This document shows positions 11,997 through 21,177 of a stretch of DNA of 64,000 nt, in pieces (position 1 is the stretch's first letter; each line of letters opens with the position of its first letter). Position numbers and translations under genes: made by a program. The stretch lies in assembly GCA_010909165.1 (NCBI GenBank), contig VJWM01000119.1:496001-560000 (forward strand), in the 5' to 3' direction. Source of the stretch: Anthoceros angustus (taxonomy: Eukaryota; Streptophyta; Anthocerotopsida; Anthocerotales; Anthocerotaceae). The notes under the pieces were generated by a model. That model made no database searches and had not been told where the DNA came from. It saw nothing but the letters and a program-made list of their open reading frames with translations.

Positions 11997-13514
11997 ATGG
12001 CCGCTGTGCAGCCTCAGAGCCGGATGGATGAGAATTCCAGAGGAGAATGCAAGGCTGCCTCTACCAAGGGAGGCGCGATGGGAGGCAACGCGCGGCTCGC
12101 TAGTCAGGGGAACCAGCGGAGAGCACTCGGTGACATTGGCAACCTCGTCGGGCCTCTCGCTACTCGTTCTTCTAATGTGAGTAAGGAAGGAGCGGCAGAG
12201 AATGGTGCCGGAGCCAAGCAGGTGGCTAAGGTGACGCACCCGATGACCAGGCGATCTGCCGCCGCAGCTGCCGCGGCAGCGGGAGAGAGCCAGATGACAG
12301 GAGCTGTTGCTGTTGTTGCATTGCAAGCCAAGGCAGCGGATGGAGGCGCCTGGGGAGCCAAACAAAGACGCACGCTTGGTGGAGCGAAGGCGAGGGAAGG
12401 CTCCGCGGCTTCTGGCGCAAATGCGATGCTCCCGCCTCTGCCGGCGTCCAACGCTGTGCCTGGGAAGGGGAGGGCGAATGCTAGCTCCGGTCTTGCTGGA
12501 GGTCGTACTTCCGCTAGTTTGCCAGGGCAGCAGGAGCATGTGAAGGACTCCGTCAGCTCCACAGGCAGGAGCTACAGCAAAAAGGATCTGACTCTCACAG
12601 CGATCCTGACTTCCCGCAGCGAGGCAGCTTGCGGCGGATTTGATGCGGAGATGGTGGAGGCTGAGCCGCCGTTGCCTGACATAGATGAGGCGGACTTCGG
12701 GAACCAATTGGCCGTCGTCGACTATATCGAGGATATCTACAGCTTCTACCGCAAGGCAGAGGTGCAGTACTGTTTGTCCGCAGATTACATGCGCAGCCAG
12801 GCGGACATCAACGAGAAGATGCGAGCCATATTGGTAGATTGGCTCATCGAAGTGCACCTCAAGTTCAAGCTCATGCCGGAGACACTCTTCTTGACAACCA
12901 ATTTGATAGACCGCTTCCTGGCAGTCCAGGGTGTTTCCAGGAAGAACCTGCAGCTGGTGGGAATGACTGCCATGCTCCTGGCTTCCAAGTATGAAGAGAT
13001 CTTTGCCCCCGAGGTGAAAGATTTCGTGTTCATCTCCGACAAAGCGTATTCCCGGGATCAAGTTCTGGCTATGGAGAAGACCATGCTCAACACACTGCAC
13101 TTCAACCTCACAGTTCCAACGCCTTATGTCTTCATCGTCAGGTTCCTCAAGGCCAGTCTATCCGACAAGCAACTGGAACTTGTTTCCTTCTTTCTCGTAG
13201 AGTTGTGCTTGGTTGAGTACTCCATGGTGAGATTTGCCCCCTCACACCTTGCAGCAGCTGCTGTCTTCACTGCTCACTGCACTCTGCAGAGGTCCCCTAG
13301 CTGGACCAGCCTCCTGCAGCGCCACTCTGGCTACCAGGAGAAGCAGCTCCTGGAGTGTGCAGCAATGATGGTGAACTTCCACAAGAAGGCAGGCCAAGGC
13401 AACCTGACTGTCGTTCACAAGAAGTACTCCAGTCCAAGATTCAACTGCGTGGCCTCCCTGGCCCCTGCAACTCTCCCAGAGGCTGATGACTGCTGCAGTG
13501 TTGTAGGCCGCTAA
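11997..13514 (+). CDS. B1-type mitotic cyclin, intronless
   Basis: The frame opens at 11955, but the ATG at 11997 (context gcaatggc) is the better start, giving 505 residues. An N-terminal destruction box is visible as RRALGDIGN. The cyclin box follows with MRAILVDWLIEVHLKFKLM, the segment ASKYEEIFAPEVKDFV, and the C-terminal fold LTVPTPYVFIVRF. These are the signatures of plant CYCB1 proteins, which activate CDKs for mitotic entry and are destroyed by APC/C. The region between D-box and cyclin box is Ala-rich low-complexity sequence. Plant CYCB1 genes usually have several introns and this one has none, so a retroposed origin or lineage-specific intron loss is possible. The frame is intact, and MSA-like elements upstream suggest a live promoter. 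Confidence 0.92.
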   Translation: MAAVQPQSRMDENSRGECKAASTKGGAMGGNARLASQGNQRRALGDIGNLVGPLATRSSNVSKEGAAENGAGAKQVAKVTHPMTRRSAAAAAAAAGESQMTGAVAVVALQAKAADGGAWGAKQRRTLGGAKAREGSAASGANAMLPPLPASNAVPGKGRANASSGLAGGRTSASLPGQQEHVKDSVSSTGRSYSKKDLTLTAILTSRSEAACGGFDAEMVEAEPPLPDIDEADFGNQLAVVDYIEDIYSFYRKAEVQYCLSADYMRSQADINEKMRAILVDWLIEVHLKFKLMPETLFLTTNLIDRFLAVQGVSRKNLQLVGMTAMLLASKYEEIFAPEVKDFVFISDKAYSRDQVLAMEKTMLNTLHFNLTVPTPYVFIVRFLKASLSDKQLELVSFFLVELCLVEYSMVRFAPSHLAAAAVFTAHCTLQRSPSWTSLLQRHSGYQEKQLLECAAMMVNFHKKAGQGNLTVVHKKYSSPRFNCVASLAPATLPEADDCCSVVGR

Positions 13515-14248
13515 CTTACTTACCTTGCCTCCATCTATCTTTAGCTTTGTTCATTCGCACTCCACCCTGACCAGCCACCGGAAGAGGTGGCAGACAATTT
13601 TGGCTTGCTGCTCATCAGTGTCGTTTGACGTTGAGGAGCACGGGCAGAACCTGACTTTACTTACACGTAGTGATAGGTGTAGCGATTCGATGCTTGTCGA
13701 ACAGTCTTTCATCTCGTCGATCACAGTCTGTTCTTCAGACCGCCTGCTGCTCATCAGGCTCCTTGTTTTGAAGGGCCTGAGACTGAAGCAAAAATGCAGT
13801 CCCTGGCAATGTACAGCGCTTGCTTTTTCGTCAAACACCATGTTTAATTTCATCAAAAGGTTTGTCAGCAGTCTTTTTTGGGACTCGCGTTCTAGTGCAG
13901 CCATAACGGATATATAGTTAACCCCCGTTGAGCTCGAACGGAACAGGGGTACGACGACGACGAAGAGCTTTCAAAGAGAAAGCAATGAAGGCTGAACAAC
14001 CCTAAGGCGTTGTGTTGAAACCCTTGCAGCCATCGCGGTACGTGGAAGGTCGTGGCGGAGGTCACGGCAGCTGGATTTCTTTGTCGCTCCTGGTTCTGCA
14101 GGCTCGCCATGCCCCGCCCACGCCGTCTCCGAGCTCGAGTCGTGAAGCCGCCGCTGGACGGACTGTCTAGGGTTTGGCGACTCGGTAGCACCAGGATGCT
14201 TGCACTTTGACGGATGGTTGCATGACCTAGAGGCGGCAGGAGGTCAGG
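13515..14248. other. Cyclin 3' region and YL1 upstream region
   Basis: No coding sequence is supported. The first 400 bp is probably cyclin 3' UTR. The rest is the short promoter and leader of the YL1 gene, which lies in tandem orientation. Confidence 0.5.
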
Positions 14249-16930
14249 ATGAAGCCGGACAGCTTAGCTGCGCAACGGCCGGCACGGGCAACTCGCGGCA
14301 AAAGGTACCCTAGCGGAATCAGGTTTTCTTGGGACAGTGACCTTGGTGGAGTGTGGTGTTGCCTGCCGTCGGCTGACTGGTGCGCGTTGCCAGGTTGTCG
14401 AAGCTGCTTGATGAAGAGGCAGAAGCTGACGAGGAGTTTTGGAACCAGGATGCGTTCAAAGAGGTGTGCCCGCTGATATGTGGCATGCTAAGATACCATC
14501 TGTTTGAGTGACGAGAACTACTTGTGACCAATTGTTTACTGCTATGTGTTTGCAGGAGGACGCGGACACCGATTTCGATGCTGAGCCTGGCGATGAAGAC
14601 TCTGATGAATTTGACAGTGATTTTGATGATGAGGTTCGCAAAGTTTTTGGGATTCGGGTGTCGCGTCAGTTTATTTCCCCCTCTTCGGTTTAGTGTCTTA
14701 GTCGTGAAGACTGTTGTGTTATAGAAGCTCATGTCTGTTCATGATGTATTATGACGCAGGAACCGAGTTCAGACGATGGAGAAGCTGAAGATGACGAACG
14801 GTACTACAATTTCCAGACCCTTCACTTGTTCCATTTGTTTTAGCCCCCTGAGGTTTTCGGTGACCTGATCTGTGATAACCGTGCCACTTGCAGAACTTGG
14901 GTCAAGAAGCGGAAGATTTTTCCTGGGAGAATGCCTCCACCAGCTTCAAAGAAGTCGAAGCAAAAGCGCGCCTCTCTGTCTGAGGTTGCATCGGCAGGCA
15001 GAGCCAGTGAAACAGCTGTGGCTGCCCCAAAGCCACCAAGGCCTCCCAGGCCGAAGCAAGCCCCTCCGGAGTTACTTGAAAGTTCGAGGGAGGTAACTGT
15101 CGATGTCGATGGGGAGAAGACAACTGTCCGCAAGTCTACTCGGAAGGCTGTTATTGTTAAACAAGCCATGCGAGAGGCACAGCGGGTGGCAATGGAGGCT
15201 ATGGCGAAGGTGAGAACCTACTGGAAACTTGTGTGGGCTTTGGTCGTTTGCTAAAGGGTTCAGCTGTATCTTCTAGGCTTCATATTAGTTGTTAGCATAG
15301 GATTTGAATGGGTGCTGTTCGGTGTGATATCTGATGTCTTCTGAACTTTCGCATTCCATTCTGGTACACCTTTGGCTTTGTTCTAGAGCATGGAACCGGC
15401 TCAAGTTATACAAGCCTTGATAAGAGGTTGCTATTATTTGCATGACGTCACGCCAGCCTGTTAAGAAGAAAGAGCCCAAAGAGGAGCGGAAGATGACTCA
15501 GGAAGAGATGCTTTTGGAAGCTGCTAAAACAGGTTGTCATGTTGTTGCTCAATGAACTGTGCTACCAGTTGTTGTGTAGGTTGTTTCTTTTGAAGCAGTG
15601 CTTATATTTTCTGTATTGTGTGCCTCAGAGGTATTGAATAGGAAAGCACTGGAGATTATGCTAGCTCGAGAAGAAGAGGTGAAGAAAAAGGCTATTATAC
15701 AGAAGGCTGTCTATTCTGGTCCTCAAATCCGATATCACTCAAAGGATGGTAATTCTCCCAGGATGTTCCAGTCGGTATACTTGTGTGAAGCAGTTTTGAG
15801 TTAGTGGATCTCCTAATATATGTCAAGCCACAGGGGTAAACACGATTGAGTTCACCCATGCCGACGAGTTTCCAGAGGAGATCAACTCCACTGTGGGACA
15901 GTGTAAGTGATGTGTTTCTGCAGATGTAGATGAGACTGTTCTTGTTCCTTGTTGCGGATTTGCTAAAATGTGTCCATTGGGTCCTCTGCAGATCCCAAGC
16001 GGTCAGTTTGTGTAATTACTGGGCTTCCTGCAAGGTATGGAGGGATTGCTTGTGGTGGAGCATTCTTCATTCCCTGTGGTTGGGGTTTTCTGTGGTGGAT
16101 TGACCGTCTGGAGCTTGGGATTTGTGATGATTGGGTGAATATAGGTATAGAGATCCACAAACTGGGTTACCATACGCCACGAAGGAGGCATTTCAAGCCA
16201 TTAGAGAAAGGTACCAAAGACGCACCTAGAGCAATGTTTATCTAGTTTGTATTCGAAGAAATGCAGCCCTTTATTTGGCTTCTGACGCTTTCCACGTGCA
16301 CAACCCAGGTATAGCAAAGGGGAAAGGCCGTCTAGGAACGAGGATTCTCACCAACACCAACGGAGGAGAACCAAAGTTGAGAGGGAATATCCCATCCCTG
16401 GCAAGGCTGGGGTGGTTAAAGTAAAGTACAAAAGGAGCGAAGTAAGTAGTATTGCAGCAGGTGTCTCTCCGACCAGCGAGGCGGATGTGAGGTCAACAGC
16501 GCAGGCGGCAAACTCTTTGCCTTCAACACCTAGTAATATATCGCCCGAGAGCGATCTTAAGGCAACAGCACCGGCGAGGCCTACCACGGACTCCCCGGCA
16601 TCAAGGGACGATACTTCAGGTGCCGGAACAAGCAGAAGTACGAGGCAGCAGCCGCCTCCTGAACCTCTGCCCCGAGCTATGTTTGAGGCAAACGAGGCCG
16701 ACTTCATGCTCGAGGATCTGGAGGTGTCTCTCCCCTCAAACTTGGATATGGGCCTCACCAACCTTTCCCTCGATGATTCTTCGATGTCATCGTCCATGAT
16801 GCAAAGTCAGGTCATGTCGAGGGACCAATCCACTGACCTGCGACATGAGATGCTGGACCTGCCCCAACCGGACCAGGACCTGCTGCAACGTGATCTACTC
16901 CCGCTGGACGTATTCGGGTCCATGATATGA
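14249..16930 (+). CDS. SWC2: SWR1 complex subunit 2 / YL1 family (VPS72-like)
   Basis: Eleven exons chain in frame: 14249-14304, 14394-14463, 14556-14633, 14760-14800, 14894-15209, 15457-15532, 15629-15748, 15834-15902, 15992-16034, 16145-16210 and 16309-16930. They total 1557 nt, or 518 residues. The N-terminus has the YL1 signature (ATRGKR, then EADEEFWNQDAFKE), followed by a strongly acidic stretch that in the family contacts H2A.Z-H2B. A Lys-rich central part follows. The YL1_C motif (VCVITGLPARYRDPQTGLPYATKEAF) spans exons 9-10. The protein helps the SWR1 complex deposit H2A.Z in chromatin. The last exon adds about 200 Ser/Thr/Pro-rich, low-complexity residues, longer than in many homologues. 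All borders are GT-AG and no frame breaks are seen. Confidence 0.93.
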
Positions 16931-17350
16931 GGTGCAGCAGTCGGAAGTGTTGAACCCGATAACCTATGTAGCTGTTCCCAGACTGCGAGGGTGGTTTTGA
17001 GGGGCTTTCATCCATTCGACGGGGTTGTTGTAATGCCATTGCCAGTCCCAGCTGACGTGACTGTAAATTATCACCGAAGGAAAGAACTTTGTACACTTGA
17101 CCTGATATCTAAATTTTTTCAACGAAGAAGACGGATGTTATTTTTTGTGCAGCATGAAATGTTTGTAGCTTCATCAAGGCTTGCCGTGCATCGTCAAGCT
17201 TGTGCGCAAAATCAATGTCTGTCACACTGTGCCAGTAGTATTACAAGACAACTGGGCAACAGTAGCTGCATTCCTGCCCCGATCCATAAGTGCAAAACTT
17301 GCACGGAACGCCTAATTCGAATTGTTCGAGACATTCGTCTCATGGCCGGA
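16931..17350. other. Convergent 3' region between YL1 and FAX genes
   Basis: This is non-coding spacer between convergent genes. Both 3' UTRs probably lie here. I see no RNA gene or repeat. Confidence 0.5.
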
Positions 17351-17722
17351 TTAGTCCGACGCTTCCTTCTGCTTCTTCACGATGTGGTTCCCGCCGGTAG
17401 CCAGCTTGAAGAGGAGGAAAAGAGCCATGACCGCGCTGAGACTCGCCACCATCCCGGCCGGCATGATCTTGGAAGTTGCCACGTACCTCTGTCCCATAAC
17501 GACGGTGAGCGCCACGGCCACGATCGCCTGCAGCAGGAGCGCCGAATACGAGTTGGCGGATCTCTTGTAGGCGTTGAGGCTGGAGAAGGCTCCTAGGAGA
17601 ATAAGGCCCCCGCCGCCCGCTCCCCCGAGCAGCGAGCTGGTGCTGCCCTTGGTGAGAAAGCCTGCGAGGCCCCCGAGCACCACGGCCATCCCGTAGGGTA
17701 TGGTGAAGCAGAAATCGTGCAT
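17351..17722 (-). CDS. TMEM14 / FATTY ACID EXPORT family protein (FAX5-7-like)
   Basis: This is an intronless 123-residue protein. It begins MHDFCFTIPYGMAVVLGG and has four hydrophobic segments separated by Gly-rich turns. The conserved VMGQRYVATSKIMPAG loop and TGGN near the C-terminus match the short plant TMEM14 proteins without a plastid transit peptide. The family moves fatty acids or related small lipids across membranes. The short members are thought to act in the secretory pathway, which would suit this protein because it has no presequence. The start fits the family exactly. Upstream (17723-18110) is a pyrimidine-rich leader that gives spurious long frames. Confidence 0.9.
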   Translation of the reverse strand: MHDFCFTIPYGMAVVLGGLAGFLTKGSTSSLLGGAGGGGLILLGAFSSLNAYKRSANSYSALLLQAIVAVALTVVMGQRYVATSKIMPAGMVASLSAVMALFLLFKLATGGNHIVKKQKEASD

Positions 17723-18114
17723 GGCGGCGGCTTCGGAAGGAGAGCCCTGGAGCGGTGCCGAGAGCCTGGACGATCAGAACAAATGAAGAAGTAGAAGTCC
17801 TGGATGAGCAAGAGTCCGAAGACGAAGATGAAGGAGCAGATCTGACGGGCAAGGGTAAGGAGAAGCAGCAGCAGACCTGATCAGTACCAGAACGACGCAG
17901 AAGACGCAGATGAGCTGAGCAAGAGTATAACGACGATGCCGACGAGCAAGAGTATGGAGAAGAAGAGAGGGTCTGATGAGCAAGCGTACTACGACGAAGA
18001 AGACGACGAAAATGTGAAGTGCAAGAGGAGGAGAAGGAGGAGGGCGGGCGAGAGAAGGACGGAAGGAAGTTGCGTGGAAGGAGCGGGGTTATAAACAGGA
18101 GAGACTTGTAGAAG
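17723..18114 (-). other. CT-rich leader and promoter of the FAX gene
   Basis: On the minus strand the segment is dominated by TCTTC and TCGTC repeats. It lies between the FAX start and the 3' end of the receptor kinase gene. No protein is supported despite long open frames, which arise from the triplet-like composition. Confidence 0.5.
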
Positions 18115-20051
18115 TTATCTATCGGCCGGAAGAGAGCTGGATGGCGTCGAGGTTGCCGGTGGAGTCGTGAACCCACTGGGGGAGGGTGCGGGAAGGTGGA
18201 GGTCGGAGTCGCGGCGGCGGACGAGCTCGACGCGCTGCCACTCCTGCCATCGCTCCGCGAGCCCGTCGCCCTCGAGCATGCGCACCACCTCGGCCATGCG
18301 GGGCGGTCCCGGGGAAGCCTGTGTGCAGAGGAGGGCAACCTGGATGAGCTCCTGCGCCTGGCCGGGATGGTAGCGCGCGCGGAGGTTAGGATCCACCAGC
18401 TCCGCCTGCCGCCCCTCCCGCTGCAGCCGCTTCACCCAGTCCAGCAGCATCACGTCATCCTCGACAGCCAGGCGCGCGAAGTCGAAGGCCCGCTGCCCGG
18501 TGAGCAGCTCCAGCAGCATGATCCCGTACCCGAACACGTCCGTCTTCTCCGAGCTCTTGCCCGTGGTGAGGTACTCGGGCGCGATGTGGCCCGCGGTCCC
18601 CCGCACCATGGTGGTAATGTGCGTCTGGCTGCCGTCCAGGAGCTTGGCCAGCCCGAAGTCCCCCACCACCGCCTCCATCTCGTCGTCCAGCAGCACGTTG
18701 GCGGCCTTCACGTCCCGGTGGATGATCTTGGGCTGGCAGAAGTCGTGCAGGTACGCCAGCCCCCGCGCCGCGCCCAGCGCGATCTTCCGCCGCGCGGCCC
18801 AGTCCAGGGCCGGCTCCCCCGCCCCGCTGCTGCTGCTGGTGGAGTCGCGGAGTCGGGACGCCACGCTCCCGTGCCGCATGAAGGGGTACACCAGGATGCG
18901 CTCCGCCTGCGTGACGCAGTAGCCCAGCAGGCGGAGCAGGTTCCGGTGCACCGCCATGGAGATGATCTCCACCTCCGTCTGAAACGCCCGCTCCCGCCGC
19001 CGCTCCCGCCTCCGTTTCCCGCCATCCCATTCCCGCCGATGCCTCCCCCGCCATGGCCGTCGCGGTTGAGGCGCTTCACCGCCACCTCGCTCCCGTCCTC
19101 GAGCGTGCCCCGGAACACCTTCCCGAACCCTCCCTGCCCGATCACGTTGCGGCTGCTGAACTGGTCCGTGGCCGCGTTCAGCTCCCGGAGCGTGAATTCC
19201 CGCAGCTGCGCGTACCGGATCTGCGGCCCTTGCTCGTCCTGCACATCGAAGAACTCCTGCGCCATCTCCTGCTCCCGCCTCCGCTTCCAGAAGAGCAGTC
19301 CGCCTGCCGCGACCAGCAGCACGGCCGAGCCGCCGGCTGCCGCGCCGGCGGCCACTCCCGCCTTGGAACCCTTGCTGCTTCCAGATCCGGAGGAGGCTGC
19401 CTCTGTCGCTTCCCCGGGGCACTCTGGAAGAGAGGATTTCCCGCACTGCAAGAGAGGATTCCCCGTGACATCGAAGGTCAGCCCGGGATGATACTCCGGC
19501 ACCGGCCCGCTCAGATCGTTGTGGGCGAGATCCAGTGTCGTGAGCTGCGGGAGAGATGTCAGGTTGGCCGGAATGCTCCCCGACAGCTCGTTGAAGTGCA
19601 GTATGAGCCTGCCGAGGGCCAGCATCCCCGTCAGCGACACCGGGATGCTGCCGTTGAGGCGGTTGTACCCGAGGTCCATGAACACCAGCTGTTGCAGCTG
19701 CCCGATCTCCTCCGGGAGCTCCCCGCTGATGTTGTTGTTCCCCATTCTCCATGTTTCCAGACTCGATAACCTCCCTACGCTCGGCGACAGCCTCCCGGAC
19801 AGCCCCTTCCCCTGGAGCAGCAGCGTCGAAACCGAGTTGTTGGCCAAGCAGGTCACCCCCTCCCAGGTGCAAGGGCTCACCAGAGTCTTGTCCCAGCTGT
19901 TGAGCGCGCCGTCAGGATCCACCAGCGCGTACCTCAGGTCAAGCAGCGCCATTCCGTCGTCGGTTAGCCCTGCCGTCTCCCCCGTCACCATCAACAAGAG
20001 CACTAACACCACGACCACATGCCGCATTCCAGGTTTTCCCATTGCTGCCAT
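18115..20051 (-). CDS. SERK/LRR-II receptor-like kinase with one apparent frameshift
   Basis: From the Met at 20051 the protein has a hydrophobic signal peptide, the LRR N-cap ([20 protein letters not shown]) and about four LRRs. A Ser/Gly spacer, a membrane helix with KRRR stop-transfer, and a juxtamembrane start of kinase ([30 protein letters not shown]) follow. The Lys of [14 protein letters not shown] and DFGLAKL are all present, so it is an RD kinase. The closest match is the SERK family of co-receptors for brassinosteroid and immune receptors. Two oddities: a Gly/Asn-rich insert follows VAVKRLN, and between about 18990 and 19060 the frame shifts by one in a GGC-rich run. One missing base would restore a roughly 645-residue protein. 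No introns are seen, although SERK genes usually have about ten. Sequencing error, pseudogene or retrocopy are all possible. Confidence 0.82.
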
Positions 20052-20259
20052 GGCTGGAAAATACGAAAGAAGCTCTCGCGCCTCAAGGCTGAGACTCACA
20101 CCATAGCAGGAGCAGAATGCTGAAACAAAATCTCGCGCATCAAGGTCTCACACACAGCCATAGCCGTGGCCGAGCTCGCCGTGGTTCCGGCAATGGCAGC
20201 AGAGATGACCACCAGAAGCAGAAGCAGTCCATGTGCCTTCTTCGTCGTCTTCTTCTTCT

Positions 20260-20294
<35 letters not shown>

Positions 20295-21177
20295 TTCTTC
20301 TTCTTCTTCTTCCTGCCGACGGCGAGCTCTCCAGAGAGCTCTCCAGAGGCCGATGCAGCTGAAAGCAGGAAAAGGCGACGGTGTGGATTCGTGGTGGTTG
20401 CCGCACACTTTCCTTATGCTGCTCAGCGATGTGACATGGCCGCCCTCACGCCCTGGTAGTAGACACAACGACACAGTGGGTGACGACGGCATCGCCACCA
20501 CAATGCGGAAGATTCTCCTCGCTCGCCGTACCATTCTTCCACACGCTTTCGAAAAAGCTCATGGCTTAGCCTTTCCTTTCATTATCGTTCACATCAAATA
20601 TCATCCCCCGGTGTTATCGCTCTAAACAACACGTCAGCTGTCAAAGGCTGCTTCTGGTGTCGCGTGTGCGAGACTCGTCACTGCGTTTGCAACGCTTCCT
20701 GTCCAGCTGCCGGATGCGAAGCTGCGCGACCATGGTGCTCTGAATGAACGAATGAATGAATGAAGAAACAGTGTTGCAGCTTGCAGGTCTCTTGTCCGCA
20801 ATCTGCTTCTTGCTCTCGCCTTTGCTGCTTGCGTTGCGTTGCCTTGCATTGTATTGCGTCGCTCATCCTTTCACGCCCCGATTGTGATTGTGTGGCAGCA
20901 GGTTGGACAGTAGCAATGCTGAGGATACTGGAGCAGTGTTGTGGTTGGGGTTTAGGGCTTATCGCTCCGTGGGCAAGATTTTGCCTGCCAGGTTTTTCTA
21001 CCAGCGTCCGTACTGGCGAGGGGAAATAAAGCGGGTGCTCTGGCAGCTATGGCGGAAGTGAGAAGTGAGCGTGCTGTGCTGGGAATGGAATGGAATGGAT
21101 ATAACCCTGGCCTGTGGTTGCGGGCTCTTGTGGCTGCGGAATGCGGGTAGTCTTGGGACGGGCGTTTCTTTACGGGG
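20052..21177. other. Divergent spacer between receptor kinase and SET-domain gene
   Basis: This 1.1 kb region must hold both promoters, since the genes point away from each other. It contains a GAA/CTT microsatellite and otherwise no supported gene. Confidence 0.55.
20233..20320. repeat. CTT/CCT (GAA) trinucleotide microsatellite
   Basis: An interrupted run of ttc and tcc triplets covers about 85 bp, within the likely 5' leader or promoter of the minus-strand receptor kinase. It produces poly-Ser, poly-Phe and poly-Glu open frames that are not genes. Confidence 0.9.

Noticed and set aside
11580-13100. A 506-residue open frame antisense to the cyclin gene
   Set aside because: It mirrors the cyclin coding sequence, has no recognisable domain, and its composition is what reverse-complement codons of a GC-rich gene give.
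17340-18338. A 332-residue Ser/Arg-rich frame over the FAX leader
   Set aside because: It comes from CT-rich leader repeats and overlaps the FAX coding sequence in another frame.
18196-19491. A 431-residue open frame antisense to the receptor kinase
   Set aside because: It is His/Pro/Leu-rich and lies exactly over conserved kinase codons on the other strand.
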